A program made the translations under genes and the position numbers. DNA of 64,000 nt, taken from contig NZ_CP099466.1 in assembly GCF_023921125.1 (NCBI RefSeq), positions 2,108,001 to 2,172,000 on the forward strand, written 5' to 3'. Shown piece after piece: positions 40,579-49,062 of this stretch (positions are counted from its first letter, which is position 1; each line of letters begins with the position of its first letter). The stretch comes from Arthrobacter caoxuetaonis (GTDB taxonomy: Bacteria; Actinomycetota; Actinomycetes; Actinomycetales; Micrococcaceae). The notes beneath the pieces were generated by a model that saw nothing but the letters and a program-made list of their open reading frames with translations, did not search any database and had not been told where the DNA came from.

Positions 40579-40836
40579 TTACTCGGCTGCTGCGACGATG
40601 TTCACGACGCGGCGTCCACGACGGCTGCCGAATTCAACGGCACCTGCCTCGAGGGCGAACAGCGTGTCATCTCCGCCACGGCCAACGCCTGCACCGGGGT
40701 GGAAGTGGGTGCCACGCTGGCGAACGATGATTTCGCCGGCCTTGACGACCTGGCCGCCGAAACGCTTCACGCCCAGGTACTGTGCGTTGGAGTCACGGCC
40801 GTTGCGAGTAGAGCTCGCACCTTTCTTATGTGCCAT
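40579..40836 (-). CDS. rpmA: 50S ribosomal protein L27
   Basis: This is an 85-residue L27 of usual length. It starts [16 protein letters not shown], so no N-terminal extension needs trimming (in some Firmicutes the extension is cleaved by Prp). The basic tail near the peptidyl-transferase centre is intact. It lies 91 bases after rplU. Confidence 0.98.
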   Translation of the reverse strand: MAHKKGASSTRNGRDSNAQYLGVKRFGGQVVKAGEIIVRQRGTHFHPGAGVGRGGDDTLFALEAGAVEFGSRRGRRVVNIVAAAE

Positions 40837-40927
40837 TTTCTAATCCTGCCTTTGCTCTGACTGATGTTGATGCCTAAGGTGCGGGCCATCCCGCGGATCC
40901 GGCCTTTGGCGGGCCGGAACGTAGGAA

Positions 40928-41239
40928 TCAGGAGTTGATGGAGGTGACCTTGACCTTGGTCAGCGAGGAGCGGTAGCCCTGACGCTTCTTGTAACCGGTC
41001 TTGTTCTTGAACTTCTGGATGACAATCTTCGGACCCCGGAAGTTTTCGATAACTTCTGCCGTAACCGTAACCTTTGCCAGGTCCGCAGCGGCAGAGGTGA
41101 CCTTGTCGCCATCAACCAAAAGCAGGGCAGGCAGCTCAAAGGTGCTGCCGGCTCCACCGGGGACGCGGTCCAGGGTTACGAGGTCTCCGACGGAAACCTT
41201 TTCTTGGCGGCCGCCAGCGCGGACAATCGCGTACACCAC
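40928..41239 (-). CDS. rplU: 50S ribosomal protein L21
   Basis: This 103-residue L21 matches the family from [18 protein letters not shown] onward and is close to the usual length of about 103. I chose the GTG at 41239 because family members start M-V-Y-A-I-V. A GTG at 41251 would add four residues (MSSQ), and no clear ribosome site decides between them. It leads the rplU-rpmA-obgE unit. Confidence 0.95.
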   Translation of the reverse strand: MVYAIVRAGGRQEKVSVGDLVTLDRVPGGAGSTFELPALLLVDGDKVTSAAADLAKVTVTAEVIENFRGPKIVIQKFKNKTGYKKRQGYRSSLTKVKVTSINS

Positions 41240-41457
41240 TTGGGAACTCACTTCTCTCGACGTTTAATACTTGGATGCGCACTTCCCCGGACCAGATTTG
41301 TGTCCAGGTTGCGCCATGCAGTTACGCCCTGTACCGAATAACGGCTTCGAAGGCGTTCGCACCGAAGTTCAAGGTTACGCTAAGGGACCCATAAGCCGCA
41401 AATGCACGGCGGATCCAGCGTTCCATCCACAACGGACGTCACTGCGCTAGGTACTAC

Positions 41458-41487
41458 TCTATAACACTTCGCTGATGCCTGTGTCCG
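41458..41487 (-). promoter_or_regulatory. Candidate rplU promoter
   Basis: On the minus strand CGGACA (41482-41487), 18 bases, then TATAGA (41458-41463). Both hexamers match the sigma-A consensus at about four of six positions. This is tentative. Confidence 0.35.
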
Positions 41488-41542
41488 GTGCTGTCCGGGC
41501 TCCGTGGACGGGGGCGCGGGCTGAACGGTCAGCGGTTAACGG

Positions 41543-41583
41543 CAGCAGGCCGCCGCCCTGGAATGCCGGGCGGCGGCCTGCTG
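41543..41583 (-). terminator. Terminator after the RNase E/G gene
   Basis: A perfect 16-bp GC-rich stem (41543-41558 and 41568-41583) with a 9-base loop lies 22 bases past the rne stop. The T-tract on the minus strand is weak, but the stem is very stable. Confidence 0.75.
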
Positions 41584-41605
41584 TTCGAAACGGACTGCAG
41601 CGGCC

Positions 41606-44600
41606 CTATAGATCAGACGCGGGCACCCCGACGCCGAGGATCACCGGAGCGCTGGCCTCGGCTTTGGGCCGCTCCGCCGGGGGTGCGGCTACAGCTGTGG
41701 TGCTGCTCCCCTGCGCGGCGGACTCAGGGCCGTCGGTTCCGGCCTTGATGATCTGCGCGTCAGCGGCGCCCTGCGGGCTGCGTGCGGCCCGGCGGCGCCG
41801 CGGACGGCGGGCAGGCTCTTCCACCGGAGAAACCGGCTGGACGTCCGCTGCGGACCCGCCGCCGGCAGACCCGTTCCCGGAAGACGCGGGCTTTTCCTCT
41901 GCCGCGGGAGGGACCGGAGAGACGTCGTTGAACGCCTCAGTCAGGCTTTCCAGCGTGAGCTGGGCATCCTGGCGGACCGGGCGGCGGCGTTCACGCCGCG
42001 GGACAACCACGGTTTCGCCCTGGATCCGCAGGATTGCTCCGGCTTCCGCCGGGAGGTCGTCGTGCGGCTCCTTGATCAGCGGCTTCTCAGCAGGCTCGGC
42101 AGGAGCCTCGGCCGGCGACGCAGGTGCAGCCTCATCAGTGCCGTGGGCTGCTGCGGCGGCAGCGGCAATCGTAGCCAGAGCCGCGCGTGCGGCCTCTGCC
42201 TTGGCTGCACGTTCATCCGGCTGGGTTTCCTCGGCCGGTGCCTGCTCCGCGGCTGCGGGGGCAGGCTGCTGCTGGTTCTGGTTCCGGTTGCGGCGCTTGC
42301 GCTCTCCGCGGGACTGCTTCTCCTGCTTCAGGTGCTGGGAGTGGTTGTCTTCCGAGACGGCGTGGCCGGCGTGGCTGGTGCTGCGCCGGTGCTCCACCGG
42401 GATGTCATGGGTAATGACGCCGCGGCCGGCACAGTGCGTGCACTCCTCGCCGAAGACTTCCAGCAGGCCGGTACCCATGCGCTTGCGCGTCATCTGGACC
42501 AGGCCCAGCGAGGTCACCTCGGCGACCTGGTGCTTGGTGCGGTCCCGGCCCAGGCACTCAACCAGGCGGCGGAGCACGAGGTCGCGGTTGGCTTCGAGCA
42601 CCATGTCGATGAAGTCGATGACAATGATGCCGCCGATATCCCGCAGGCGAAGCTGGCGGACGACTTCCTCCGCAGCTTCCAGGTTGTTCTTGGTGACAGT
42701 CTCTTCGAGGTTTCCGCCGCTGCCGGTGAACTTGCCGGTGTTGACGTCCACTACGGTCATGGCTTCGGTGCGGTCGATGACCAGCGAGCCGCCCGAGGGC
42801 AGGAAGACCTTGCGGTCCAGTGCCTTGGCGATCTGCTCGTCGATGCGGCTGGCCGCAAAGATGTCTTCGTCCTTGGTCCACTTCTCGAGGCGGCCCACCA
42901 GGTCCGGTGCCACGTAGGTGACATAGGCCTCGATGGTGTCCCAGGCTTCCTCGCCGGAAACGATCAGCTTGGAGAAATCCTCGTTGAAGACATCCCGGAC
43001 CACCTTGATGGTGAGGTCGGGTTCGCCGTAGAGGAGTTCAGGCGGCAGGGTCTTGGTGGACTTCGCCTTGGCCTCGATGTTCTCCCACTGTGCACGGAGC
43101 CGGTTGATGTCATTCATCAGCTCCTCTTCGGAGGCACCTTCGGCCGCGGTGCGGACAATGACGCCGGCGTTCTGCGGCAGGTGGTCCTTGAGGATCTTCT
43201 TCAGGCGGTTGCGCTCGACGTCGGGCAGCTTGCGGGAGATCCCGGTCATCGAGCCGCCCGGGACGTACACCAGGTAGCGTCCGGGCAGCGAGATCTGGCT
43301 GGTCAGGCGGGCTCCCTTGTGCCCGACCGGGTCCTTGGTGACCTGGACCAGCACGGAGTCGCCGGACTTCAGCGCCAGCTCAATGCGGCGCGGCTGTCCG
43401 TCCAGGCCTGCGGCGTCCCAGTTCACTTCACCGGCGTAGAGCACGGCGTTGCGGCCGCGTCCAATGTCCACGAACGCGGCTTCCATGCTGGGGAGCACGT
43501 TCTGGACCTTGCCAACGTAGACGTTGCCAATCAGGGAGTCCTGCTGGGTGTTGGACACGAAGTGCTCAGCCAGGACGCCGTCTTCGAGCACGCCGATCTG
43601 GATCCTGTCATCGCGCTGGCGCACGATCATCTGCCGGTCGACCGATTCGCGGCGTGCCAGGAACTCCGCTTCGGTGATGACGTGGCGGCGGCGGCCGGAC
43701 TCACGTGATTCGCGGCGGCGCTGCTTCTTCGCCTCCAGGCGGGTGGAGCCCTTTACCGAGGTGACACGGTCGCTGACCGGCGCTTCGGCGTGGGCACGCG
43801 GAGCGCGTACCCGGGTGACGGTGTTGGGCGGATCGTCATCGGTTCCACCGGTCAGTTCCAGGTCTGCGTCTCCGCGGCGGCGCCGGCGACGGCGGCGGGA
43901 GGTAACGCCGTCGGCGTTCTCCTCCCCTTCACCGGTCGCCTGGCTGTTGTCTTCACCTTCAGCGGCGTCGTCGCCTTCAGTGCGGGTGCGTCCACGGCTG
44001 CGGCGGCGGCTGCGGCGCGAACGGCCGCCTTCCTTGGCATCCTCGTCGGTGTCATCCTCGGGGCCGGACTCGGGGGCAGCTGAAGCCACCGCCTTGACGG
44101 CTGTGAGGTCAGGGGCGTGGAAGAGCACCGAGGTAGGTGATTCCGGAATAGCGAAAGGGTCCAGGACGGCAGACACGGCAGCCGGTTCGGATTCTTTCGA
44201 AGCTGAAGCGTCCGCAGCAGCGTCATCGCCGGTAGTTTTCGGCGCAGCAGCAGCGTCGGCATCGGGAGCTGTCTCGGCAGCTTCCGACGCAGGAGATCCT
44301 GTCTTGGCGGCAGCTCGGCGGCGCGTCCGGGTACGCGGGGCTGCTTTGGGCTCCTCGGCCTCAGCGACGGGAGCTGCAGGCTGCCCGTCAGCCCCGGCAG
44401 CCGGAGCTTCCGATGCAGGTGCATCCGGTGCGGCGTCGACCTCGGTTGCCGATTCCGCGGCAGCTTCAGGCTTCTTCGCGGGACTGCGGCGCCGGCGAAC
44501 CGCCTTCACGGGTTCTTCGGCTGCGCGTTCTTGAACCGCATCATTGGGAACGTCTGCCGCCTCGGGGTCCGCGGCGGGTGACGAGGCAGGTGCGCTCTGC

Positions 44601-44926
44601 TCGGCGGAGGCCCTGCGGCGCGGCGCGCGGCTCCGCTTGGGCTTGGCGTCAGCATCGGCGGAGGTGTTTGTGCCATCAGCTACGGCTGCGGCGGAGGCCT
44701 GCTCTGCCGCAGTTTCCGTAACTGCAGGCTCAGTCCCTGCTCCGGTGTCCGCCCCGGCGGCCTCGGCTGCGGTATCAACCGGCGGCTTGCGCCGTGCCCG
44801 TGAAGGGCGCTTGGCGGGTGCCTTGGCAGCCGCTTGTGCCGGTGCTTCCGACTGCCCTGCTGCCGAGCCGGCCTGCGCAGCTTCCGCCGGTTCGACCGCT
44901 TCTTCTGTTGTGCGTTCAATATTCAT
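41606..44926 (-). CDS. RNase E/G family ribonuclease with long disordered arms
   Basis: This 1106-residue endoribonuclease is the main mRNA decay and rRNA maturation enzyme. An S1 domain lies at about 464-545. The catalytic Asp residues are D727 (VVDVNTG) and D771 (VIDFIDM). The zinc-link Cys pair is CTHC at 829-832, which holds the subunits together. Residues 1 to about 415 and 840-1106 are low complexity, rich in Ala, Pro, Glu and Arg, with several RRxRRR patches that could bind RNA or degradosome partners. This arrangement is like the Mycobacterium/Streptomyces RNase E, where the catalytic core is central. Confidence 0.95.
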   Translation of the reverse strand: MNIERTTEEAVEPAEAAQAGSAAGQSEAPAQAAAKAPAKRPSRARRKPPVDTAAEAAGADTGAGTEPAVTETAAEQASAAAVADGTNTSADADAKPKRSRAPRRRASAEQSAPASSPAADPEAADVPNDAVQERAAEEPVKAVRRRRSPAKKPEAAAESATEVDAAPDAPASEAPAAGADGQPAAPVAEAEEPKAAPRTRTRRRAAAKTGSPASEAAETAPDADAAAAPKTTGDDAAADASASKESEPAAVSAVLDPFAIPESPTSVLFHAPDLTAVKAVASAAPESGPEDDTDEDAKEGGRSRRSRRRSRGRTRTEGDDAAEGEDNSQATGEGEENADGVTSRRRRRRRRGDADLELTGGTDDDPPNTVTRVRAPRAHAEAPVSDRVTSVKGSTRLEAKKQRRRESRESGRRRHVITEAEFLARRESVDRQMIVRQRDDRIQIGVLEDGVLAEHFVSNTQQDSLIGNVYVGKVQNVLPSMEAAFVDIGRGRNAVLYAGEVNWDAAGLDGQPRRIELALKSGDSVLVQVTKDPVGHKGARLTSQISLPGRYLVYVPGGSMTGISRKLPDVERNRLKKILKDHLPQNAGVIVRTAAEGASEEELMNDINRLRAQWENIEAKAKSTKTLPPELLYGEPDLTIKVVRDVFNEDFSKLIVSGEEAWDTIEAYVTYVAPDLVGRLEKWTKDEDIFAASRIDEQIAKALDRKVFLPSGGSLVIDRTEAMTVVDVNTGKFTGSGGNLEETVTKNNLEAAEEVVRQLRLRDIGGIIVIDFIDMVLEANRDLVLRRLVECLGRDRTKHQVAEVTSLGLVQMTRKRMGTGLLEVFGEECTHCAGRGVITHDIPVEHRRSTSHAGHAVSEDNHSQHLKQEKQSRGERKRRNRNQNQQQPAPAAAEQAPAEETQPDERAAKAEAARAALATIAAAAAAAHGTDEAAPASPAEAPAEPAEKPLIKEPHDDLPAEAGAILRIQGETVVVPRRERRRPVRQDAQLTLESLTEAFNDVSPVPPAAEEKPASSGNGSAGGGSAADVQPVSPVEEPARRPRRRRAARSPQGAADAQIIKAGTDGPESAAQGSSTTAVAAPPAERPKAEASAPVILGVGVPASDL

Positions 44927-45351
44927 ATAAAGCTATGCTCCGGCCCCCGCGGCACTGGCCACATTCCAATGCCCGGAGGGCAATGTATCGGCTGTGCGGG
45001 GGCATCGCAGCCTGCGCCAGCCGGAAGTCGTCTAAATGTCCCGCCAGGTCGCGCCATCGTGAGGGCACGGCATCACTCGCAAGACCAGCGGCGCTTTTCC
45101 TGCTACCTGCTCTTAACGGCGAGGCGTTTGGGCTGGGGTAGGACTGTACGGCGGATTCCCCTGTCCCATCCGGATTGATGGGCATTCGTGTCTCGGGAAG
45201 CATCGCCAACAGCACCGGAAGCCTGTCGCTGGACCATTGACGGAATGTGGTTCCGCCATCAGCCACAGTCATTATCTCACACAGCGGTCGTTCCGCCAGC
45301 TTGCTGGGCATAGAATCGGACGACCGACACCTGTCCGATAAGGAGCCCCGC
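44927..45351. other. Gene-free stretch between the RNase E/G and VKOR genes
   Basis: These 425 bases separate two divergent genes and should hold both promoters. Apart from a TAGAAT on the plus strand at 45311-45316, no site can be named. Minus-strand frames here are short and not conserved-looking. Confidence 0.5.
45311..45316 (+). promoter_or_regulatory. Candidate -10 of the VKOR gene
   Basis: TAGAAT lies 35-40 bases before the GTG at 45352, and AAGGAG at 45340-45345 is a good ribosome site. No convincing -35 was found. Confidence 0.4.
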
Positions 45352-46002
45352 GTGACTTCCAGCGCCACCCGCCCGACGATCCGTACGGACCGTGCCCGCG
45401 AAAACGGCGAAGAGAGCATCCCGCGGTCCGTCCGGCAGCGGCCTTTTGCCTGGCTGGTGCTCGTAACCTCGATCGTCGGCTGGCTTGGCTCCGGAATTCT
45501 GGTCATTGAACGCCTGCGGGTTTACGCGGACGCCGACTACATCACCAGCTGCGACATCAGCCCCTGGGTCTCCTGCGGCACCGTTTTCCAGACCTGGCAG
45601 GCGTCCTTGTTTGGTTTCCCCAATCCCCTGATCGGGATCATCGCCTTCGCAGTGACCGCCACCGTGGCCATGTCGATGTTCGCCGGCGCCCGGTTCGCCC
45701 GCTGGTACTGGGCGTCGTTCCAGGCCGGCATCACGCTGGGCATGGTCTTCGTGGTGTGGCTCTGGAGCCAGGCGCTCTTCGATATCTACGTTCTGTGCAT
45801 CTACTGCATTGTGGTCTGGGCGGCGATGATCCCGCTGTTCGTCTTCACCACGGTCAGGAACCTCGCCCACGGGGTTATTCCCGCACCGCGCGGACTGGTC
45901 CGCTTCGTTTCAGAATGGGCGTGGGCGATCACGGCGCTGCTGTGGGTCGCCACAGCAGCATCCATTTTCTTCCGCTTCATGAATTCGTTCCTGGGAAGCT
46001 AG
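45352..46002 (+). CDS. Vitamin K epoxide reductase (VKOR) family protein
   Basis: This 216-residue protein has about five membrane helices. The redox Cys pair is C149-I-Y-C152, and the loop Cys pair is C67 and C75 (SCDISPWVSC). Bacterial VKOR reoxidises DsbA-type thiol oxidases using quinone and makes disulfides in secreted proteins. No thioredoxin-like DsbA is fused. The only DsbA-like protein in the window (57675) is cytoplasmic, so its partner is elsewhere. The GTG start follows AAGGAG. It is convergent with the maltokinase-cap gene and 8 bases apart. Confidence 0.93.
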   Translation: MTSSATRPTIRTDRARENGEESIPRSVRQRPFAWLVLVTSIVGWLGSGILVIERLRVYADADYITSCDISPWVSCGTVFQTWQASLFGFPNPLIGIIAFAVTATVAMSMFAGARFARWYWASFQAGITLGMVFVVWLWSQALFDIYVLCIYCIVVWAAMIPLFVFTTVRNLAHGVIPAPRGLVRFVSEWAWAITALLWVATAASIFFRFMNSFLGS

Positions 46003-46010
46003 GTCCCGGG

Positions 46011-46658
46011 CTAGCCGAGCGGAAACGCCCAGCCGAGCACCGCGGGGTCCTGCTGGCCGTCCCACAGTGCCACAAGCGACGGCGGCGGCGCGGCGCGGCC
46101 GCCCAGGTCCAGGATCCGGACCAGGGAGAGTTCCCAGTTCTCGTGCTGCATCCTGGTTACCGTCCAGCCAGCCGGTTCGCGTTCGGGGGCCTCCACCAGT
46201 TCCTCGCCGTCGGGCATTCCGCTGGCCTCCAGGGTGATGCTCTGGGCCAGCTCCCGGCGTACCCCGTCTTCTTCGATGTACTGCCGTGCCTGCCCGACGC
46301 CGTCGATCACCGCTGCAGCGAAGGCTGCCACGTAAACCGGATCGCCGCAGGCATCGTAGACCCAGCGGCGGCCAAGCACCGAGTGCTCCATCGTGCCGAT
46401 AAGGTACGTATCTGCCCCCTTGAGCGGTTCACCGCGGTACGTCAGCGGCACCTGCACCGTCAGCGGCCCCGCCTGCATGATGTGGGTCTCGATCCCCACT
46501 TCGCCCTGCGGGTCATCAAACCGGAAAGCGCCGACAGGGCGGGGGTCAACCGGTGCGCCGTCCGCACCATCTGCCGGGAACCAGGAAGCTTTGGACAGCC
46601 ACTCCGAGATCAGTTCGGCCTTTGAAGGACTGAGGTCTGCGTTGTAGATATGTGCCAT
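46011..46658 (-). CDS. Maltokinase N-terminal cap-like domain protein
   Basis: This is a 215-residue protein with a single domain like the N-terminal cap of mycobacterial maltokinase: MAHIYNADLSPSKAELISEWLSK at the start, then PVGAFRFDDPQGEVGIETHI and LTYRGEPLKGAD. The kinase domain that normally follows is missing. Standalone cap proteins of this kind (CG0192-type) are known in actinobacteria, but their function is unclear. They might modulate glycogen or trehalose metabolism. It is not near maltose genes here. It lies after ndk and its terminator and is probably a separate unit. Confidence 0.78.
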   Translation of the reverse strand: MAHIYNADLSPSKAELISEWLSKASWFPADGADGAPVDPRPVGAFRFDDPQGEVGIETHIMQAGPLTVQVPLTYRGEPLKGADTYLIGTMEHSVLGRRWVYDACGDPVYVAAFAAAVIDGVGQARQYIEEDGVRRELAQSITLEASGMPDGEELVEAPEREPAGWTVTRMQHENWELSLVRILDLGGRAAPPPSLVALWDGQQDPAVLGWAFPLG

Positions 46659-46683
46659 GGCCCACAGCCTAGGCCACCGGCGC

Positions 46684-46738
46684 CCGGAACGCGCAGGAGG
46701 CCGGCACCCTTGGCGGGTGCCGGCCTCCTGCGTTCCGG
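46684..46738 (-). terminator. Terminator after ndk
   Basis: A 24-bp stem (46684-46709 and 46715-46738) with a 2-base bulge and a 5-base loop lies 21 bases past the ndk stop. It is GC-rich with no T-tract and is probably still a strong terminator. Confidence 0.7.
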
Positions 46739-46759
46739 AGATGTGTCTGCGCTGTCCGG

Positions 46760-47179
46760 TTACTTACCGAACCAGATTGCGATCTCGCGCTCGGCAGATT
46801 CGACAGAATCCGAACCGTGCACCAGGTTCTGCTGGACCTTGGTTCCCCAGTCGCGGCCAAAGTCTCCGCGGATGGTTCCCGGCGCAGCAGTAGTCGGTTC
46901 GGTGGAGCCGGCCAGTGAACGGAAGCCCTCGATGACGCGCTGGCCTTCGAAGACGGCTGCCACGATCGGGCCGCTGAGCATGAACTCGACCAGCGGCTCG
47001 TAGAACGGCTTGCCCACGTGCTCGGCGTAGTGCGCCTCCAGCAGTTCCCGGGTGGCATCCATTTTCTTCAGCTCAGCCAGGGTGTACCCCTTGGCTTCGA
47101 TGCGGGCCAGGATGGCGCCGGTCAGGTTGCGGCGGACGCCGTCGGGCTTGATCAGGACAAGTGTGCGCTCGGTGCTCAC
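46760..47179 (-). CDS. ndk: Nucleoside-diphosphate kinase
   Basis: This 139-residue enzyme balances nucleoside triphosphates. The phosphoryl His is H121 in NLVHGSDS, and the TLVLIKPDGV start is canonical. The GTG at 47179 follows AAGGAG. The longer frame to 47335 reads into the DUF4233 gene and is not used. It is third after folC and DUF4233, a common actinobacterial order. Confidence 0.98.
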   Translation of the reverse strand: MSTERTLVLIKPDGVRRNLTGAILARIEAKGYTLAELKKMDATRELLEAHYAEHVGKPFYEPLVEFMLSGPIVAAVFEGQRVIEGFRSLAGSTEPTTAAPGTIRGDFGRDWGTKVQQNLVHGSDSVESAEREIAIWFGK

Positions 47180-47222
47180 GCTGGATATCTCCTTGGAGGT
47201 TGTTGGGTGACTGGTACTAAGC

Positions 47223-47678
47223 CTAGCTGGTGCCGGCTTCGCCGGATTCGGACCCGTGGGCAGCTTCCCACTCAGCCTGTTCCTTGTCCCGCTGCCGGTT
47301 CTCCCGGTCCAGCCGCGCCCCCGTCCGGAGGGCATACCACCAGGTACCGGCGAACAGGGCCCCGACGAAGAACATCATGGGTTCCAGGAAGCCGGTGGCA
47401 ATGATGGCCAGCTGAAGCGCCCAGCCAATCCAGGGACCTGCCGGCTTGGACAGGAAGGCACAGGCGCCAATCAGGGCTGCGGCGAGGAGGATCCCGCCAA
47501 TCAGGATCACCAGGGGTTCCAGCTTCTCCCGCTGCAGCCCAAAGACAACAAGGGTTCCGAAGAGGACCACGAAGGCTTCGAGGCTGAGCACTGTGGAGGC
47601 GAACATGACGCGGATGGAACGGCGTTTTTTCGGCATGCCCGGGCGCCATTCGCGCTGGGCTTTGGTCATTCGTGCCAT
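47223..47678 (-). CDS. DUF4233 membrane protein
   Basis: This 151-residue protein has four membrane helices after a basic N-terminus (MARMTKAQREWRPGMPKKRR). The pattern FASTVLSLEAFVVLFGTLVVFGL is typical of DUF4233. These proteins are found between folC and ndk in many actinobacteria, and their function is unknown. The ATG at 47678 follows GGAAAG. It starts 4 bases after folC ends and is co-transcribed. The charged C-terminal tail (RENRQRDKEQAEWEAAHG) is cytoplasmic. Confidence 0.88.
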   Translation of the reverse strand: MARMTKAQREWRPGMPKKRRSIRVMFASTVLSLEAFVVLFGTLVVFGLQREKLEPLVILIGGILLAAALIGACAFLSKPAGPWIGWALQLAIIATGFLEPMMFFVGALFAGTWWYALRTGARLDRENRQRDKEQAEWEAAHGSESGEAGTS

Positions 47679-47682
47679 GGAC

Positions 47683-49062
47683 TTACTTTCCGAGAAGGGT
47701 ACGCGCTTCGGCGACCACGGTGATGGAACCGATGACGAGCACGCCGCCGGCGAGGTCGTTGTTTTCCTCTGCCTTGGCCACGGCCCATTCAATGGCGTTG
47801 TCCAGGCCCGGTTCGACCTGGATCGACTCGTCCGGGAAACCGGCGTCGACAGCGTCCTGCACGAGTTCCTCGGCCGGGATGGCCCGCGGTGAGCTGGACT
47901 GGGTGAGGCAGATGCCGGTGACGATGTCCCCGAGGACCTCGCGCAGTTCCGCGAGGATTCCTGCCGCGTCCTTCTCCGCCAGGATGCCGGCGACGATCAC
48001 CAGCGAGGACAGGTTGAAGGACTCGAGGACGGCCTGGGCGCTGACCCTGGCACCGGCAGGGTTGTGGGCAGCATCGACAATGATCGTCGGTGCGGTGCGG
48101 ACAACCTCCAGGCGCCCCGGGGAGGTGACCTCACGGAAACCGGTGCGGAGCAGTTCGGCGTCGAGTTCCTTGGTCCCCCCGCCAATGAAGGCTTCCAGCG
48201 CTGCGACGGCCACGGCGGCGTTTTGGGCTTGGTGCTCCCCATGCAGGGGAACGAGGAGGTCCTCGTAGCGGCCGGCCAGTCCGCTGACGGTCACCAGCTG
48301 TCCGCCGACGGCCATGGTCCGGGATTCAACCCCGAACTCGATCCCCTCGAAGCGGAACGGGACACCGGCCTCGTTGGCCTTCTCCAGCAGCACCTGCGCG
48401 GCTTCCACCGGCTGGGCCGCACTGACCAGGAACCCGTTCTCCTTGATGATTCCGGCCTTTTCCAGGGCGATATCCGCGACGTCGTCGCCCAGGAGTTCGG
48501 TGTGGTCCAGGGAAATGGGGGTCACCACCGACACGGCGCCGTCGCCAACGTTGGTGGCGTCGGTGATGCCGCCGAGACCGACTTCGATCACGGCCACGTC
48601 CACCGGTTCGTCCGCGAAGACTGCGAACGCCAGGATCGTCACGCACTCGAAGTAGGTCAGGCGCGGTTCGCCGGCGGCATCGAGTTCTGCGTCGACCATT
48701 TCGAGGTAGGGACGAATCTCGTCCCAGATCCGGACGAACGTTTCGTCGGCGACGGGTTCACCGTCAATGCTGATGCGCTCGGTAACCTTGCTCAGGTGCG
48801 GGCTGGTGTACCGGCCGGTGCGCAGCCCGTACGCCCGCAGGCCGCCCTCGATCAGCCGCGCCGTCGACGTCTTGCCGTTGGTTCCGGTGATGTGGATGAT
48901 CGGGAACGCCTTGTTCGGCTCGCCCAGGATTTCCATGGCCCGGAACAGCGGAGCCATCCGCGGCTCCATCTTGTTCTCCGGGGCACGGCTGAGCAGTTCA
49001 GCGTAGACGCTCTCGACTGAGAAGCCATCGATGGAGCCTGAGGGGCTGTCTTCAGTGGTCAT
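47683..49062 (-). CDS. folC: Folylpolyglutamate synthase / dihydrofolate synthase FolC
   Basis: This 459-residue ligase adds glutamate to folates. The P-loop GTNGKTS is at 60-66 (H-I-T-G-T-N-G-K-T), then SPHL, an ADE-type segment and an AHNPAGA motif in the C-terminal domain. The ATG overlaps the ileS stop by one base (TGATG), so it is coupled to ileS. Length and architecture are normal. Confidence 0.96.
   Translation of the reverse strand: MTTEDSPSGSIDGFSVESVYAELLSRAPENKMEPRMAPLFRAMEILGEPNKAFPIIHITGTNGKTSTARLIEGGLRAYGLRTGRYTSPHLSKVTERISIDGEPVADETFVRIWDEIRPYLEMVDAELDAAGEPRLTYFECVTILAFAVFADEPVDVAVIEVGLGGITDATNVGDGAVSVVTPISLDHTELLGDDVADIALEKAGIIKENGFLVSAAQPVEAAQVLLEKANEAGVPFRFEGIEFGVESRTMAVGGQLVTVSGLAGRYEDLLVPLHGEHQAQNAAVAVAALEAFIGGGTKELDAELLRTGFREVTSPGRLEVVRTAPTIIVDAAHNPAGARVSAQAVLESFNLSSLVIVAGILAEKDAAGILAELREVLGDIVTGICLTQSSSPRAIPAEELVQDAVDAGFPDESIQVEPGLDNAIEWAVAKAEENNDLAGGVLVIGSITVVAEARTLLGK

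Larger units (their letters stand above)
41240..41605. other. rplU leader/promoter region, no gene seen
   Basis: The 366 bases between rplU and rne contain no gene I can support. The half next to rplU should hold its promoter and leader, and the other half holds the terminator of rne (41543-41583). No known riboswitch or r-protein leader motif was recognised. Confidence 0.5.
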
